Below, piece by piece: positions 11,611 to 22,928 of a stretch of 64,000 nt of DNA. The DNA lies in contig CAMGYJ010000005.1 in assembly GCA_946122785.1 (NCBI GenBank), positions 66,600,200 through 66,664,199 of the forward strand, in the 5' to 3' direction. The notes under the pieces were generated by a model. The model did no database searches, was not told the DNA's origin, and saw only the letters and a program-made list of their open reading frames with translations. A program made the translations under genes and the position numbers. Source of the DNA: Linum tenue (Eukaryota; Streptophyta; Magnoliopsida; Malpighiales; Linaceae). How positions within the stretch are numbered: the stretch's first letter is position 1; every line of letters starts with the position of its first letter.

Positions 11611-13098
11611 TCATGTTGTTTTGCGAACCCAGATGAACTTGGGTTCCTTTCTTTTCCAGAGATTAAGACTGTTACTTTTATTCCAAAAGCAATTCCTACT
11701 TAGATGCCCTAGTTTGTGACAAGTAAAACAAGTTTTTACGTTCTGAAAACGAGAATACTCATTATTGATGGTCTTTCCTTTCCAATAGTTATCATATTTT
11801 TGTTTATTCACACGTTTACTGATTTCTACTCTCATGTTCTCAACTTGTCGAATTAATGCCTTGTTCTCAATTTCAAGCTTTCTGATTTTCTCGTTGTCAT
11901 TTGTACTGCACTCCTTATTAATCTTACTAGGGCAGTCACAACTCGTCAGCATAACTGATTCCTTATTGTTACTAGCTTTGTTGTCGATGCTAACTGTATT
12001 CTTACTTATTTCGGACTCAACTATTCTTCCCTTAAGCATACTATGTTCGAATCTCAACTTCTCTAGTTCAAGCTTAGTATTTTCATGATTATCTAGTTCA
12101 CTATGATAGTTACTCCTAAGCTTGTCATTTTCGAGTCTCAACTCTTCTAGTTCTAGCTTAGTCCTTTCATGATTAGTTTTTTCATCTTTGTAGTTATTGC
12201 TAAGCTTAAAGTGTTTTGCTTTGACTCTTTTAAACTCTTCCTGGATTTCAATTATAGTTTTAGTCATTTCTTCATCCTCACTATAGTATTTGAAATCAGA
12301 GGGTTCAGAATCATTTACCTCTCTTGAACCTCGATGAACCTTCTTGGAGAATTTCTTTTCAGGTTCCTCTTTGGTGAGGGCAATTGCCATGTACGCTTTA
12401 TGTTCAACTTCATCCTCTTCTTCACTTTCAGTCTCACTACAGCTCCAAGTGACCGCTTCTGCCTTTGAAAGTCTTTGATCTCGAACTTCAGATCCTATTT
12501 GCTTGCTTCTGTTTACCAAGTATCTTCTTTGTTCTTTTCTTCGGCTAAGCAGGTGGTTGACGTGTTCACCAATCATGACCAATTCTTCATCCTTCATATG
12601 CCCAAAATCTTCATTCACTACTTGTGCAACTGCCTTCAACGCAAGGCAACTTTGAACATTTTCGTCTTCCTTTTTTAACACTTCTTTGTAAGTGATGACC
12701 GACTCACTCAAGTCGACGAGTTCAATCTCAACCAAATTCTTCGAATCTTCCATGGCTTCATATGTAATTTGGAGCTTATCCCAAATCTCCTTGGCTGTCT
12801 TGCATCCACAAATATGATGATACTCTTCTCGACCTAAGGCGCAATACATGATATTGGTAGCCCGTGAATTTTGCTGAACTTTATGTTTGTCGTCGTCTGA
12901 CCACTCCCATCGAGTTGTCTTTACTTCGTAGGGTCCTTCCTGTACGATCATCCAGAGTTCTGGATCATGGGAGAGAAAGAAGAGTTCCATCCTGTCCTTC
13001 CAGTATCCGTAATTGACTCCTTCAAATCGCGGAGGCCGATTTACCGAGAATCCATCACCAAGAAAGAAGTCACGGCTGTTTGCCGAGGTCGACGCCAT
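11611..13098 (-). CDS. Copia Gag protein (intact, 495 aa)
   Basis: This is the structural capsid protein of the gag-only element. The start at 13098 lies about 45 bases inside the primer site, as expected for gag. Residues about 15-50 carry the plant copia Gag signature GFSVNRPPRFEGVNYGYWKD followed by RMELFF. Residues about 285-440 are rich in Leu, Glu and Lys in heptad-like order and should form coiled coil, including two related blocks (KLELEELRLENDKLRSNY and KLELEKLRFEHSMLKGR). A CCHC zinc knuckle, CFTCHKLGHLSRNC, lies at about 457-470 near the C terminus. This layout resembles Gag of the long-LTR SIRE/Maximus-like copia lineage, but that assignment is inference. The frame is uninterrupted, consistent with the nearly identical LTRs. 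No pol frame follows. Confidence 0.88.
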   Translation of the reverse strand: MASTSANSRDFFLGDGFSVNRPPRFEGVNYGYWKDRMELFFLSHDPELWMIVQEGPYEVKTTRWEWSDDDKHKVQQNSRATNIMYCALGREEYHHICGCKTAKEIWDKLQITYEAMEDSKNLVEIELVDLSESVITYKEVLKKEDENVQSCLALKAVAQVVNEDFGHMKDEELVMIGEHVNHLLSRRKEQRRYLVNRSKQIGSEVRDQRLSKAEAVTWSCSETESEEEDEVEHKAYMAIALTKEEPEKKFSKKVHRGSREVNDSEPSDFKYYSEDEEMTKTIIEIQEEFKRVKAKHFKLSNNYKDEKTNHERTKLELEELRLENDKLRSNYHSELDNHENTKLELEKLRFEHSMLKGRIVESEISKNTVSIDNKASNNKESVMLTSCDCPSKINKECSTNDNEKIRKLEIENKALIRQVENMRVEISKRVNKQKYDNYWKGKTINNEYSRFQNVKTCFTCHKLGHLSRNCFWNKSNSLNLWKRKEPKFIWVRKTT

Positions 13099-13155
13099 TC
13101 TGATTCTCCGGAGGTCGTTGAACCTTATTCGTCGGAGCCGGGCTCTGATACCACG

Positions 13156-14706
13156 TGTTGGTTGAGTCGAGCGCGAGACTCCGGCGCCGGTTTCACAGAT
13201 TCTTGCCGCTATTGCAGGCTCTGCTGAAACCTAGCTTTCTAAAAACACGAACATAAATTGAAGGAAAGGAAAACAAGTTTTGATCTGAAATGCACAACAA
13301 CTTAGACAGAGATATGTTTATGGGTTTTGTATATTATATGTCTTAATGGGCTCTATTTCTCACACGTAAGCCCACCCAGATTAGTGTCTAACTTATAGAT
13401 TAAATTAACTAGGCCTAGCAAACTGTCAAGACACAGATACCAGGCCACTTATACCATCAATCGAGACACACAGTAAGTAGAACGTTGTCGTTCTTGTTCC
13501 AACTTCAAGTTCCTCCTTTTAAGGATTTCAGATCGTAAATCGCTTCTCTGCAAGTTAGTAAGAACAGCCAAGAACACAGCCGTCTAAACCCAGAATACTA
13601 AGATTCAAATTATATCAAATTGAGTTGTATATCGATCCAAATAACTTGCTCCGGTATCTCGCTTGGACTTCCTTTCTTCTTGTCAAACTCCCTGCAAAAT
13701 GAAACTAAACAGAGCACACACTCTGCAGCACAAACCCGATAATTTAACAACGGAACAGAAATGACACAGGGACAATTTTTACGTGGTATCCAGCGTTGAG
13801 AGAAAATGAAACCCAACGCTGACTAATCCACGGTCAGAGACTCGACGTTAGCGATCTCCGACAATCCACTAGATGTTTTCGTTGAAGCTCTTCGAATACA
13901 AATGAACACTCCCGATTAGCTCTCCAGCCAATCGATCAAACCCAATCCCCTTGATCAACTCCCCGTCGATCAAGAACCCGGTATCTCCCCGATACCGTAA
14001 CCTCGATCAACTCCCCGTCAATCGAAATCCTTTTTCCTATCAAAACCACTAGCTGAAACCCTTAGCTCTCTTGTTTTGATTTTTCCAGAAAAGTTCACCT
14101 CTCTAATTAGACTAAGGCTCCTTTTATAGCATCACGATCTTGTCCGTTGCAATTGAACACTTCTTGCCATGTTGAGCCGATTGTGTGAATCTCCTCAGAA
14201 AAGGTAAGCTTCCGTTGCTTGAATCTTCTTGCTTTGCCGTTGGTTTTGAATCATTTCCTTCTTTGAGCGAACATGATCGTTGCGAATCTTCTTTCTACAA
14301 TGAACTGAATAAGGAAGCTTCCATACTTGAGCCGTTTGAGATGCCATCTACCTTGAGTAACCAGGCTGTGCGGTTGCAGTTGAAATAACTTGGCTATTCA
14401 CTCAGCCAACATCTACTCTAGTTTCGTATAGCCTGAAAACCATGTAAACTCTGCTTCCCTGCACTCTCAACCAAAATGTTAGGCTTCATAATAATTTCAT
14501 GGATGTACTCACATATCAAGAAGAGCAGTAGGGTAACTGCAAGTTTACAATGGCAGTATTTCTTGTATTAGTTGGGCAATAATGTTTCTACCATTGTAAG
14601 CTTTTCAAGAACAATCCGGACTGCACTTAGCTTCGTTAAGTCACTCGCTAAGTACCCAACACAAATATCAAAACTGCTTTGCTAATGAGAAGCTTTTCTC
14701 CCAACA
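13156..14706 (-). repeat. 5' LTR of the gag-only copia element
   Basis: This is a 1551-bp LTR bounded by tgttgg and ccaaca on the plus strand. On the coding (minus) strand a TATA-like tataaaag is present at 14128-14121. It is identical to the other LTR except for about seven bases. Confidence 0.9.
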
Positions 14707-14711
14707 AAAGA

Positions 14712-16700
14712 GATGAACAAGTTAAGGGACATGATGCATTCTAGTACTAACAGTCTTCCTTCACCTCCAACCTCACCATCTTTGACTCACAATGCCGACT
14801 TAGTATCTCAAATTCCACCACCATATCCCAACTACTCAGGTAAATATAGCTTGTCCACCTCATGTCAGATTAACCAAACCAATGTTTATAGTATTTGGAT
14901 CCTTGATACAAGCGCTTCAGATCACATTTCATGTTCTATAGCTTCATTCATAAAGCATAAACCAGTACAGGATATCTATGTGAATCTTCCTAACACTACT
15001 AGGGTCTTGGTTACTCATATTGGTACAGTTAATTGCCTACAGGCTTAATCCTACATAATGTCCTTCTCGTACCTAGATTTTATTTCAACCTCATCTCAGT
15101 GAGTAAACTTACCAATGATTGTCCATTTATCTTACACTTTCATTCCAATCTATGTCATATTTAGGACCAATTAAGCTTGAAGATGATTGGTTTAGCAAGA
15201 GAGCATAGAGGCCTTTACCATCTCACATTTCCACTTTCAACCTAAGACCAGAAGTTTGAACCTCAGGCATCCACCATCTTCAATTTCAACCCTCTCCGGT
15301 TTGACAATTGGCATTGGAGATTAGGTCATGCTAGTGGTGATATAATTTCAATGTTGCCGAAATCCAATCGCACTGTAACTAGCTCTAAGATTCTACACTA
15401 TGATGTATGTCATTTCTCTAAACACAAAAGACTTCATTTCCCTGTTAGTACTAGCATTGCAGATTGTTCCTTTGATTTGGTTCATGTGGATATATGTGGT
15501 CCTTTATCTGTTGAGTCTTATGATGGTTATTCATAAGCACGAGACTAGAGATTTGTTGAAAGGATTCTGCGCTTTAGTTCAAAATTAGTTTAATACAACT
15601 ATTTAAGTAATCAAAAGAGACCAAGGACAGGAATTTCATATGAAAGACTACTTCATGGAAAAAGGAATAGAACATCAGATGTCTTATGTTGAGACTCCTA
15701 AATAAAATGCTAGGGTTAAAAGAAAGCATCAACACATCCTGAATCTGGCTAGATCCCTTATATTCCAATCTGGTTTACCCATATCTTTTTGGACTGACTG
15801 TATTCTACATTCAGTTCACTTAATCAATCGTATGCCTACCCCTATCTTACATGGGAAGTCTCCATTTGAGGTGCTTTACAACCATCAACCCTTCCTTGGT
15901 AACTTGAAGGTCTTTGGCAGCCTTTGTTATGCCAGTACTCTTGGGCATAACATGACAAAGTTGCACTTAGAGCAAGGCAGTGTGTTTTTCTTGGGATACC
16001 TACAGGGGTTACAGGCTACAAATTACTTGACCTTGATGATAGAAAGGTGTTCATATCTCGATATGTTGTCTTTTATGAGACAATCTTACATTTTCAAAGA
16101 TTGTCATGACACATCAAAACATACTACTCCAGCCCCTTTTTCTCTTCCTAAATACATTCCTCTCTTAGCACCCCCTATCTTGGTTCCCACATCTTCACCT
16201 CTTCATCAATCAGCACCTGCTACATTTGACCAGGAATTAGTTGTAAGGGGAGAACCTTGCTCCAGTGAAGATGCTATCCAGGAAGAGGAAGATGAATTTA
16301 CTTTTGATCTTCCTTACGAGGCATACTAACTTGAATATGACTATGAGTTAATGCCATAAGCTAAATTTGATCCTTTACCATCTTGATCATTGAGGCAACC
16401 GGTTCTACCAGCAAGACTTAATGACTGTGAAGTGGATCCTCAATTGCCTTTTGGTGCTTTTGGTATAGCTGCAGCTACCAGTCAACATCCTATATGTTTG
16501 AATGTGGATTGTCTGAATGAGCAAGATAGAATACATGCCTTAAGTTTCCTAAAGCATGAAGAGCATAGATCATACCATGAAGCGGTCAAGTCTATTGAAT
16601 GGAATAGAGTTGTGATTGAAGAAATACATGCACTAGAAGCCAACCAGACCTTTGAAATTGTGGAAGCACCACCAGATAAACATATAGTGGGTTGCAAATG
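14712..16700 (+). pseudogene. copia protease and integrase, broken
   Basis: This continues the old copia polyprotein after the gag-only insertion. The protease active-site region reads IWILDTSASDHISC (about 14893-14934), matching the copia WILDTGASDH pattern. The integrase zinc region WHWRLGHAS is at about 15312-15338, followed by CHFSKHKRLHFP and the catalytic-core start FDLVHVDICGP (about 15472-15504). Later pieces include HMKDYFMEKGIEHQMSYVET and NLKVFGSLCYASTLGHNMTK (about 15901-15960). Stops at 15535, 15586, 15603, 15703 and elsewhere, plus several shifts, kill it. The C-terminal linker continues to the reverse transcriptase start near 16690. Confidence 0.85.
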
Positions 16701-19299
16701 AGTTTTCAAACTCAAACTAAAGCAAGATGGATCAATTGAAAGGTACAAAGCTAGAACTAGTGGCTAAGGGATCCACACAGATATATGAGATGGATTTTCT
16801 GGACACTTTCTCTCTAGTGGCTAAGATAAATTCACTCAAAGCCCTATTAGCCATAACAGTACTGAATAATTGGATACTTGAGAAGTTGGATGTATCCACT
16901 GCTTTCCTGAATGGAGATCTATGTGAGGATGTTTATATGCAGGTACCACATGAGATTGAGTTACCACCTGGAAGCTCTAAGAGAATGGCCTGCAAGCTAA
17001 AGAAATTCTTGTATTGTCTTAAGAAGGCATCAAGGCAGTGGTTTGCCAAGTTAACTGGTTTTCTCTTAAAGAGTGGATTCTATCACTCATCTTCTGATTA
17101 ATCTATGTTCACTAAATGGGTTCATGGGAGGATTGTGATTTTACTAGTTTTTGTTGATGATATAATTATAGGAGTTTTAGGAATAGTAACTTATATTATT
17201 ATGAAACCACAAAGGGGTTTATATAGATCACAAGACTTGGACAATAAGTAAGAGAACCACAATACTAGAAGGACACGGTAATATTAAGAACTATACTATA
17301 AGGACAAGGAAATATAAGATTATTCCTAATCTATCTCTAACACGCCCCCGCAAGATGATGGTGCGAAGAACAACATCAATCTTGACCAACATACGCTAAT
17401 CTTGAAGAACACACTCCCGCAATTTGATGGTGTAGAATGTCATGCAAACTCATCGAACTCTTGTGCTTGAAGAGCGAAGCCAACTAATCATCGTCTTGGA
17501 GAAAAAGAAATCATCAAACTTGCAATTCATATTTTGCAACGAAACTCACTCGCCGTCAAAAGTTGACCAGAACGAGATGAATGAATTGGTTTTTAGGATA
17601 CCAATAAACGTAAACTGGTGTAGGATACGACGCATTCATTCGAATGACCGTTGTCGGAGAAGCTTTCTTCGTTCCATACACGTGAAGAAGAGATGGTTGG
17701 AGGATGACCGTGGCTCCGCCATATAATTCTGCAACAATCTGAAAATAAGATAAGAGCGATAACATCGGCTATAAAAACTAGATCTTCCTCTCCAATGACA
17801 ATGCGACAGTGGTCAATCGACAGAGCACAAAACAACTATCAGAATCTGCAACAAAAAATAATGATGATGATAGTGAATGAACGAATGCTTTTGGGAGAGT
17901 GGCAATTGGAAGCTAGAATTGTTACTGCTTGGGACGTGGAGCTGGGAAGCAAGCAATTAGGGATAATGGCTAGGGGTGCAGGACAAGAAACAATTAGCAT
18001 AAGTTTTTTTTTTTAGAAAGGAAAACCAAACTCATTAGGATTATAGCTACGTGAAAGAAAAAGCAAGATAAAGAACAAGACTGCGGGAGGGAGGAGGGAA
18101 TTAACCGGGTGAGTGAGGACTCATCTCGGTGGTGAATGGGAAAAAAAGATTTTAGGGTTCCTGGATCAAGGCTGTTAAGCTAGAGGCTCTAATACAATAT
18201 AAGAGTTTTAGAAATAGTAACTTGTATTATTATGAAACCACAAAGGGGTTTATATAGATCACAAGACTTGGACAATAAGTAAAAGAACCACAATACTAGA
18301 AGGTCACGGTAATATTAAGAACTATACTATAAGGACAAGGAAATATAAGATTATTCCTAAACTATCTCTAACAATAATCCTAGCTCGAGATGCTCAGAAT
18401 GACATAGATCAAGTGAAGAAGGCCTTGAGGAGATAGTTCAAAATTAAGCTTCTGGGACCCTTGAAATATTTTCTAGGACTAGAAGTTAATAGGACTGCAG
18501 AAGGTTTGACCGTGTGTCAAAGGAAATATTGCATTGACTTGCTTACTAATACTGGATACCTAAGTGTTAAGGGATGTCAATCACCTTCAGACTCGAAGGT
18601 TAAACTGAAAACAACACAAGGAACCCTACTGGAAGACCCAGAGTAGTACATAAGACTAGTTGGAAGACTCCACTACATAACAATAACCAGGCCTGACTTG
18701 ATATATTCAATTCAACAGCTATGTCAATTTCAAAAGAAGCCTTGCTTAGATCACTTGCAAGCAGCCTATAGGGTGCTGAGATATCTTAAATCATCTCCAA
18801 ACTAAGGCATTCATTACAACAACAAGGCAGATTTGAAGCTAGTAGGGTTTTGTGACTTAGACTGGGCTAGTTGTCCTGACCCAGGAGATCAACCACAAAT
18901 TACTGCACTTTTCTTGGAAGTTCATTGCTTCCCTGGAAGACAAAGAAACAAACCACAATGTCCAGATCATCATCTAAAGCTGAGTATAATGCATTGGCTC
19001 TTTTGGTATGTGAAATTGACTGGTTGAGAGTATTGTTGGGGGAGATGAATGTCAAGATACCCTTACCAGTGGCTGTGTATTGTGACAAGTCTGCAATTCA
19101 TATTGCAGAAAATTCTGTCTTCCACGAAAGAACAAATCATATTGAAATAGATATGCATGTTACAAGGGAGAGGCTAAAAACTGGATTGATTAAGCTGTTT
19201 AATGTTAGCACAATTAACCAGCTTGCATATCTATTTACCAAAGGCTTGGACAGGAACATGTTGAGAGATCTATTGGGCAAGTTGGGATGCAATGGGTAG
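16690..19299 (+). pseudogene. copia reverse transcriptase and RNase H, broken and split
   Basis: The reverse transcriptase reads LKQDGSIERYKAR, then LEKLDVSTAFLNGDLCEDVY (about 16881-16940), then the YxDD equivalent VFVDDIII at about 17149-17172. There the TRIM-like element (17167-18373) interrupts it. Beyond the insertion the reading resumes: ARDAQNDIDQVKKALRR, KLLGPLKYFLGLEVNRTAEG (about 18448-18505) and RLHYITITRPDLIYSIQQL. RNase H follows with GFCDLDWA, SRSSSKAEYNALA (about 18961-19000) and YCDKSAIHIAENSVFHERTN, ending LAYLFTKGLDR. The natural C terminus is interrupted by a hAT MITE at 19283. Several stops and shifts are present. Confidence 0.88.
17167..18373 (-). mobile_element. TRIM-like element (short LTR retrotransposon), minus strand
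   Basis: Two 176-bp LTRs (17167-17342 and 18198-18373) differ at six sites (about 3.4%). They are flanked by a perfect 5-bp duplication, ataat (17162-17166 and 18374-18378). On the minus strand the LTR starts TGTTAGAGATAG. A decayed primer site ttgtattagagcc (about 18185-18197) resembles tggtatcagagcc, and a purine tract (cttgcgggggcg) precedes the other LTR. The 0.86-kb interior carries no gag or pol motif. Size and structure fit a terminal-repeat retrotransposon in miniature. It lies just past the Asp-Asp catalytic motif of the host copia reverse transcriptase. Confidence 0.88.
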
Positions 19300-19837
19300 G
19301 GTCGAGTGCGGGTTTACCCTATACCAACTCCTAACCCGCCGGGTAAAGTTTTCTAAAATACCCGACCAAATAACAACCGGGTATGAAAATTATATAATCA
19401 TACCCTACCCACCGGGTAACCATGGGTACAAATCCTAAACTATGAACTTATACACATATATGCACATACATATTGTTGTCCAATAAAAATTCTCAATATT
19501 CTAATTGTTCTAGCTTCAACATACCACACAAATAAAAACAACAAAAACATAATAATTGTTCTTGCTTCTACAATCCACACAAACATAATAATCGTCTACA
19601 TCTTCATCATCAATAATGGTAGCTAAACTAAATTTCTCAAGGGAAATTGACCCTTTGGTTAGCGGGCGGATATAACGGGCGGGTATTATCGATTACCATA
19701 CCCGTACCCTACCCTTTATTTTGAAACCGGGTATTACCCGTACCCGCCCCTTAACCCGTCAAAGAGGGTAATTATCCTCGTTGACCGGTTACGATCGGGT
19801 AGGGTACCCATGGTTACGGGTTGGATTGACATCCCTA
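19283..19837. mobile_element. hAT-type MITE in the copia C terminus
   Basis: The right end reads gacatcccta, the TIR shared with the copy at 58062-58647, and the interiors are homologous in opposite orientation. The left TIR is damaged: about a dozen bases covering the duplication and TIR start appear deleted, leaving tgggatgcaatggg. Removing the element restores a plausible copia tail in which ttggga joins gtaacaaaagc, which explains why ggagtaac follows the right end. Ends are rich in GGGTA/TACCC words. Confidence 0.82.
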
Positions 19838-19870
19838 GGAGTAACAAAAGCACTCACAACTTGAAGGGGG

Positions 19871-20175
19871 TGTCAACTGATCTTGGAGTCCTAATCCCAG
19901 AAGGATTGCAGCCGAAGGAAGAAGTCAAGTGTTGTTGGAGAAGAAGGCAAAACAGAGCCGTTTCCATCAAGTTAAGGAAGCCTAAAAGAAACTACGTCGT
20001 TTTCGTGTTAGGCTCAATAACCGTTATTAATTACTGTTTTGTTTGTAATAGTGCCAGTAAAAAGCAACCACATAGCTGCTGTGAACAAATTAAACTTAAC
20101 GGCTAATATATATTGCAACAAAGCAGACCCTACTTCTTTGAGGGTTTTGCCACTAAACCCAGCAAATTCTCCATA
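19871..20175 (+). repeat. 3' LTR of the old copia element
   Basis: It starts tgtcaactgat after the purine tract ttgaaggggg and ends tctccata. It is the partner of 5442-5748. Confidence 0.88.
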
Positions 20176-20180
20176 TAACC

Positions 20181-21905
20181 TGATATAGATAGTAGGAATT
20201 ACATGTGATTGTTAGATACAAATACACGGTTTTGACATGGATTTTAATTTCGTTTCTCTGTTTTTTTTTTTTTTGCCAATGTGAAATGGAATAATAGAAT
20301 ACTTGTACGTACAGCCGACAATTAAGTAGACATGAGAAGTCAGGCAAGACAGTAGATTACAATCAGGAGACAGAATTCAAAATAGTGTTGTTTGCAACTG
20401 CTGCACCTATATTTCCCTCCAAATACTGTACTGTATCATGACGTTATTGTGAATGGCGTGGCTTGGGCATGGGAAACCCAACCAAGAGAACCAAGCCTGG
20501 GCCCTGCGGCCCACAAAAACACATGTACCCAATCCAATCCAATCCAATCTCCTTTTGAAGGCGGGAAATTGCATGTCATTCAATCACGTCACAGTGTAGT
20601 AGGGAATAAAAATACAATTTTTCGTGTCTCCCGATACACTTGGTGAAAATGCCACTCTCTTTTAACAAAGTCTTCTACCTACGTGGCGCGGTGGTGCACA
20701 ACACTTTGCGTTTGTCAAATAATTGAGTTGCATCCCATAGTCAGTTACAATAGAATTTAAGTTTATTTCCCCCCTATGAGCTAATCAGGTGCAAAATCCA
20801 GATTTGCATACCTTTACAAATTCTCGTCTCTTACCATTATTTTAAGATAATGATAAATAATCATAATCATATCAATTCATACCACCATAACAATCATAGT
20901 TAGTTTATATGCTACACAAAGAGTGATTATAAACCAAAATCAAAGCCTTTTTCTAACTCAGTAACTCCAGTATCGGAATCTATCCTTCTTCAATAAAAGC
21001 ACAATATCTATAACCGATAACGCAAGGAAATGTCAAATTCCTTTGCTATTTCTATTGTCCACCACCAATGTAGTAAAAAACGAGTTTCTACGTAGAAACG
21101 TTTTGGTGATTTGGAAGTGTAAAATCGTAAATTTTTAAAACGGAGTTTTTAACTATGTAAGTTGTAAAAACTGAGATTTTGTGTAGAAACGTAAGTTTTT
21201 AAGTTTTAAAAACGTGATTTTGATTACATTGTCCACCACATCTATGCCTGCATTAATTAACTATATCTAAAACACATCCTTAAATTAATTTCTTATTTCC
21301 TAAACAACACGTATACTTCCCTCTTTTGCGTTATTTTTCCTCTTCAAGCAACCAATTGAGGATCAATAGTAGGTATGAAAATGTGGAAAAATATATAGCG
21401 AACCGTCGCACAAGAGACAGTGACGTGGGAAATGTTTGGTCGCTATAGCTAGCTAGCTAGGTGCGTGGACTTCAGTGTCAAGAACAAAAACCGAGTATCT
21501 CTCTTTTTAGCATGTTTTGTCTCTCCCAAAGTTAAAAGATCGTTCGGTCTGTCGTCGAAAGGATCCTTACAAATCCACGCCTAAGAGAACCAAATCAAAA
21601 GGAAAGGAATAAGAGAGAAATAGGTAGCTTTTTTTTGTGCCAATTCCCAAGTCCACACAGACAAAGCCTACAACAAAGTTGCGTTGCAGCTGCTGCAACA
21701 AAGCAAGCACCCCACTTTTTCCTTCTTTTTTAATTTCCACCCTATCTCCTTCTTAATTTAAGGCGACGAAAACAAAGGCAAAGGAAGATACTTAATTGTA
21801 CGTAGGTACTCTAAGCTTGTTACTTAAGTACTCATAGATATATTAAATTGGAGTAATTAAAGACGGTAATGATAACAGCCAGCTAGCTAATTATTCTCAT
21901 CATGA
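20181..21905. other. Intergenic region downstream of WOX4
   Basis: AT-rich sequence with no gene that I can support. It includes poly-T at about 20260-20275, a tctaatcc/atccaatcc run near 20530-20550, ctagctagctag near 21450-21465 and one MITE (21066-21231). The part nearest 21905 would hold the WOX4 3' UTR. Confidence 0.6.
21066..21231. mobile_element. 166-bp hAT-type MITE
   Basis: Ends read caatgtagtaaaaaacg and, in reverse complement, caatgtaatcaaaatcacg. A perfect 8-bp duplication, tccaccac, flanks it at 21058-21065 and 21232-21239. The interior is made of repeated gtttctacgtag/aaacgt words. It lies about 0.7 kb past the WOX4 stop codon. Confidence 0.82.
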
Positions 21906-22928
21906 TTACGATGAAGACGGCGACAATCCTCTCCCTTCTGGATGCAGTGGGAAAAGCTCCAGCGTCCTATCTCCGCCGCCGCCGCCGGCCTCCTCCACCG
22001 CCGTCACCTTCTCGTCATCCTCTTCTCCTCCGCCGCTGCTGCCACTATTCGACGACCCACCGCTGCTCTCCCGCTGATAATAATAGTTATTACATTGACG
22101 GTCGGCAACTTCCGACGGTTGGATCCCCCAACTCCTGCACTTCCTCTTGCATGGAGATGGACTCATCGTCATCTCTGCCCCCGCCAGCTGTCAACAATAA
22201 CAATAAAATAAAATAAAAGTAAGTAATTTTAGAAAACAGTATACCAAATCAATAACTAACTTTCTCACGGGTCTGAGTTATTAGGACGAGTTGGTTCGGA
22301 GAAGGAAAAAAAAAAGTGTGACATATGCTGCTGACGTGTGACATACCCGAATGTCGAGGGCAGTAGAGGCGGAGCGGGGGGAGTGGGAGAGGAGGCCGAG
22401 GGAGGTGCGCTTCTGTTTCTGGCGCTCGCGAGCCTTGTGGTTCTGGAACCAGTAAAAGACGTTCTTGCCCTCGATCTTCCCGTACCTCCCGAGCTGGGAG
22501 GTAATCTGCTCGATCTGCTGAGCGTTAGGGGTCCTCATTCCGCCTCGATACAGCATCTCGAGGATCCCTATCTGTTCCTGGGTCGGGTTCCACCTCGTCC
22601 CTCCCGGGTGCTGGCTCGTGGCAGTCGCCGAGTGTTTGTTGTTGTTGTCGTCGGAGGGGGAGGTGGATGCCCGTCTGGCCCCGCTTTCGGGCCGAATGAA
22701 GCTCTTGAGGTCGAAGGAGGACGGTGGAGGAGGAGGAGGAGAAGCCAGTTTCGGAGCGAGAGGGCGCAATCGCTTCGTAGAAGAAGAGTGTTGAGCGGGG
22801 AAGGAGAGGGAGAGAGAAGGTGGTTGTAGTTGTTGTTGATCTTGTTGCTCCCAGAAGAAGGCTGATGTTGTTGTTGTTGTTGTGGTTGGAGGTAAGTGGC
22901 GATGGACTTTCATGCTTACAACTCCCAT
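21906..22928 (-). CDS. WOX4: WUSCHEL-related homeobox 4 (WOX4)
   Basis: WOX4 is a nuclear homeodomain factor that promotes procambium and vascular cambium activity downstream of TDIF/PXY signalling (family knowledge). Coding exons are 22928-22347 and 22187-21906. The 159-bp phase-0 intron begins GTATGT and ends TTGACAG. Counting from MKVH (ATG at 22913), the product is 282 aa; an upstream in-frame ATG at 22928 adds MGVVS. The WOX4 start MKVH, the [10 protein letters not shown] block and [13 protein letters not shown] precede the homeodomain (about 104-169: [36 protein letters not shown]). The C terminus has CKRKCRSWG and the WUS box TLELFPLH (264-271), then HPEGR with seven extra residues. 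Seven threonines (ACA repeat) follow the start. The frame is intact. The TATA box at 23018-23024 excludes the farther ATG at 23060. Confidence 0.95.

Larger units (their letters stand above)
7473..14706 (-). mobile_element. Young gag-only copia retrotransposon, minus strand
   Basis: Two 1551-bp LTRs (7473-9023 and 13156-14706) differ at only about seven positions that I can find (about 0.45%). A perfect 5-bp duplication aaaga flanks it (7468-7472, 14707-14711). On the minus strand the primer site tggtatcagagcc lies at 13141-13153, beside the 5' LTR (13156-14706), and a purine tract (cttagggggagat) abuts the 3' LTR near 9024. The 4.1-kb interior has one long frame, a 495-codon Gag (11611-13098), followed by about 2.6 kb without recognisable protease, integrase or reverse transcriptase. 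It therefore depends on enzymes from another element, yet it moved recently. It sits inside the gag region of the old copia element. Confidence 0.92.
5442..20175 (+). mobile_element. Old Ty1/copia retrotransposon, host of four later insertions
   Basis: LTRs of about 306 bp (5442-5748 and 19871-20175) flank gag, protease, integrase, reverse transcriptase and RNase H in copia order. A primer site tggtatcagagcgg at 5749 directly follows the 5' LTR, and a purine tract (tgaaggggg) ends at 19870 before the 3' LTR. The flanking pentamers taact (5437-5441) and taacc (20176-20180) agree at 4 of 5 bases. LTRs differ at about 10% of compared sites, and all frames carry stops and shifts, so it is old and dead. 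Only about 5.2 kb of the 14.7-kb span is its own; the rest is a hAT MITE (6547-7079), a gag-only copia element (7473-14706), a TRIM-like element (17167-18373) and a second hAT MITE (19283-19837). Confidence 0.9.

Noticed and set aside
8502..14388. 67-codon and 68-codon frames present twice (8502/14185 and 7927/13610)
   Set aside because: They are identical because they lie in the two LTRs of the gag-only element; they have no protein signature.
17442..18016. Frames inside the TRIM-like element as genes
   Set aside because: They are short, overlapping on both strands and lack any motif.
22338..22829. 163-codon plus-strand frame opposite WOX4
   Set aside because: It is the antisense shadow of the GC-rich WOX4 homeobox exon.
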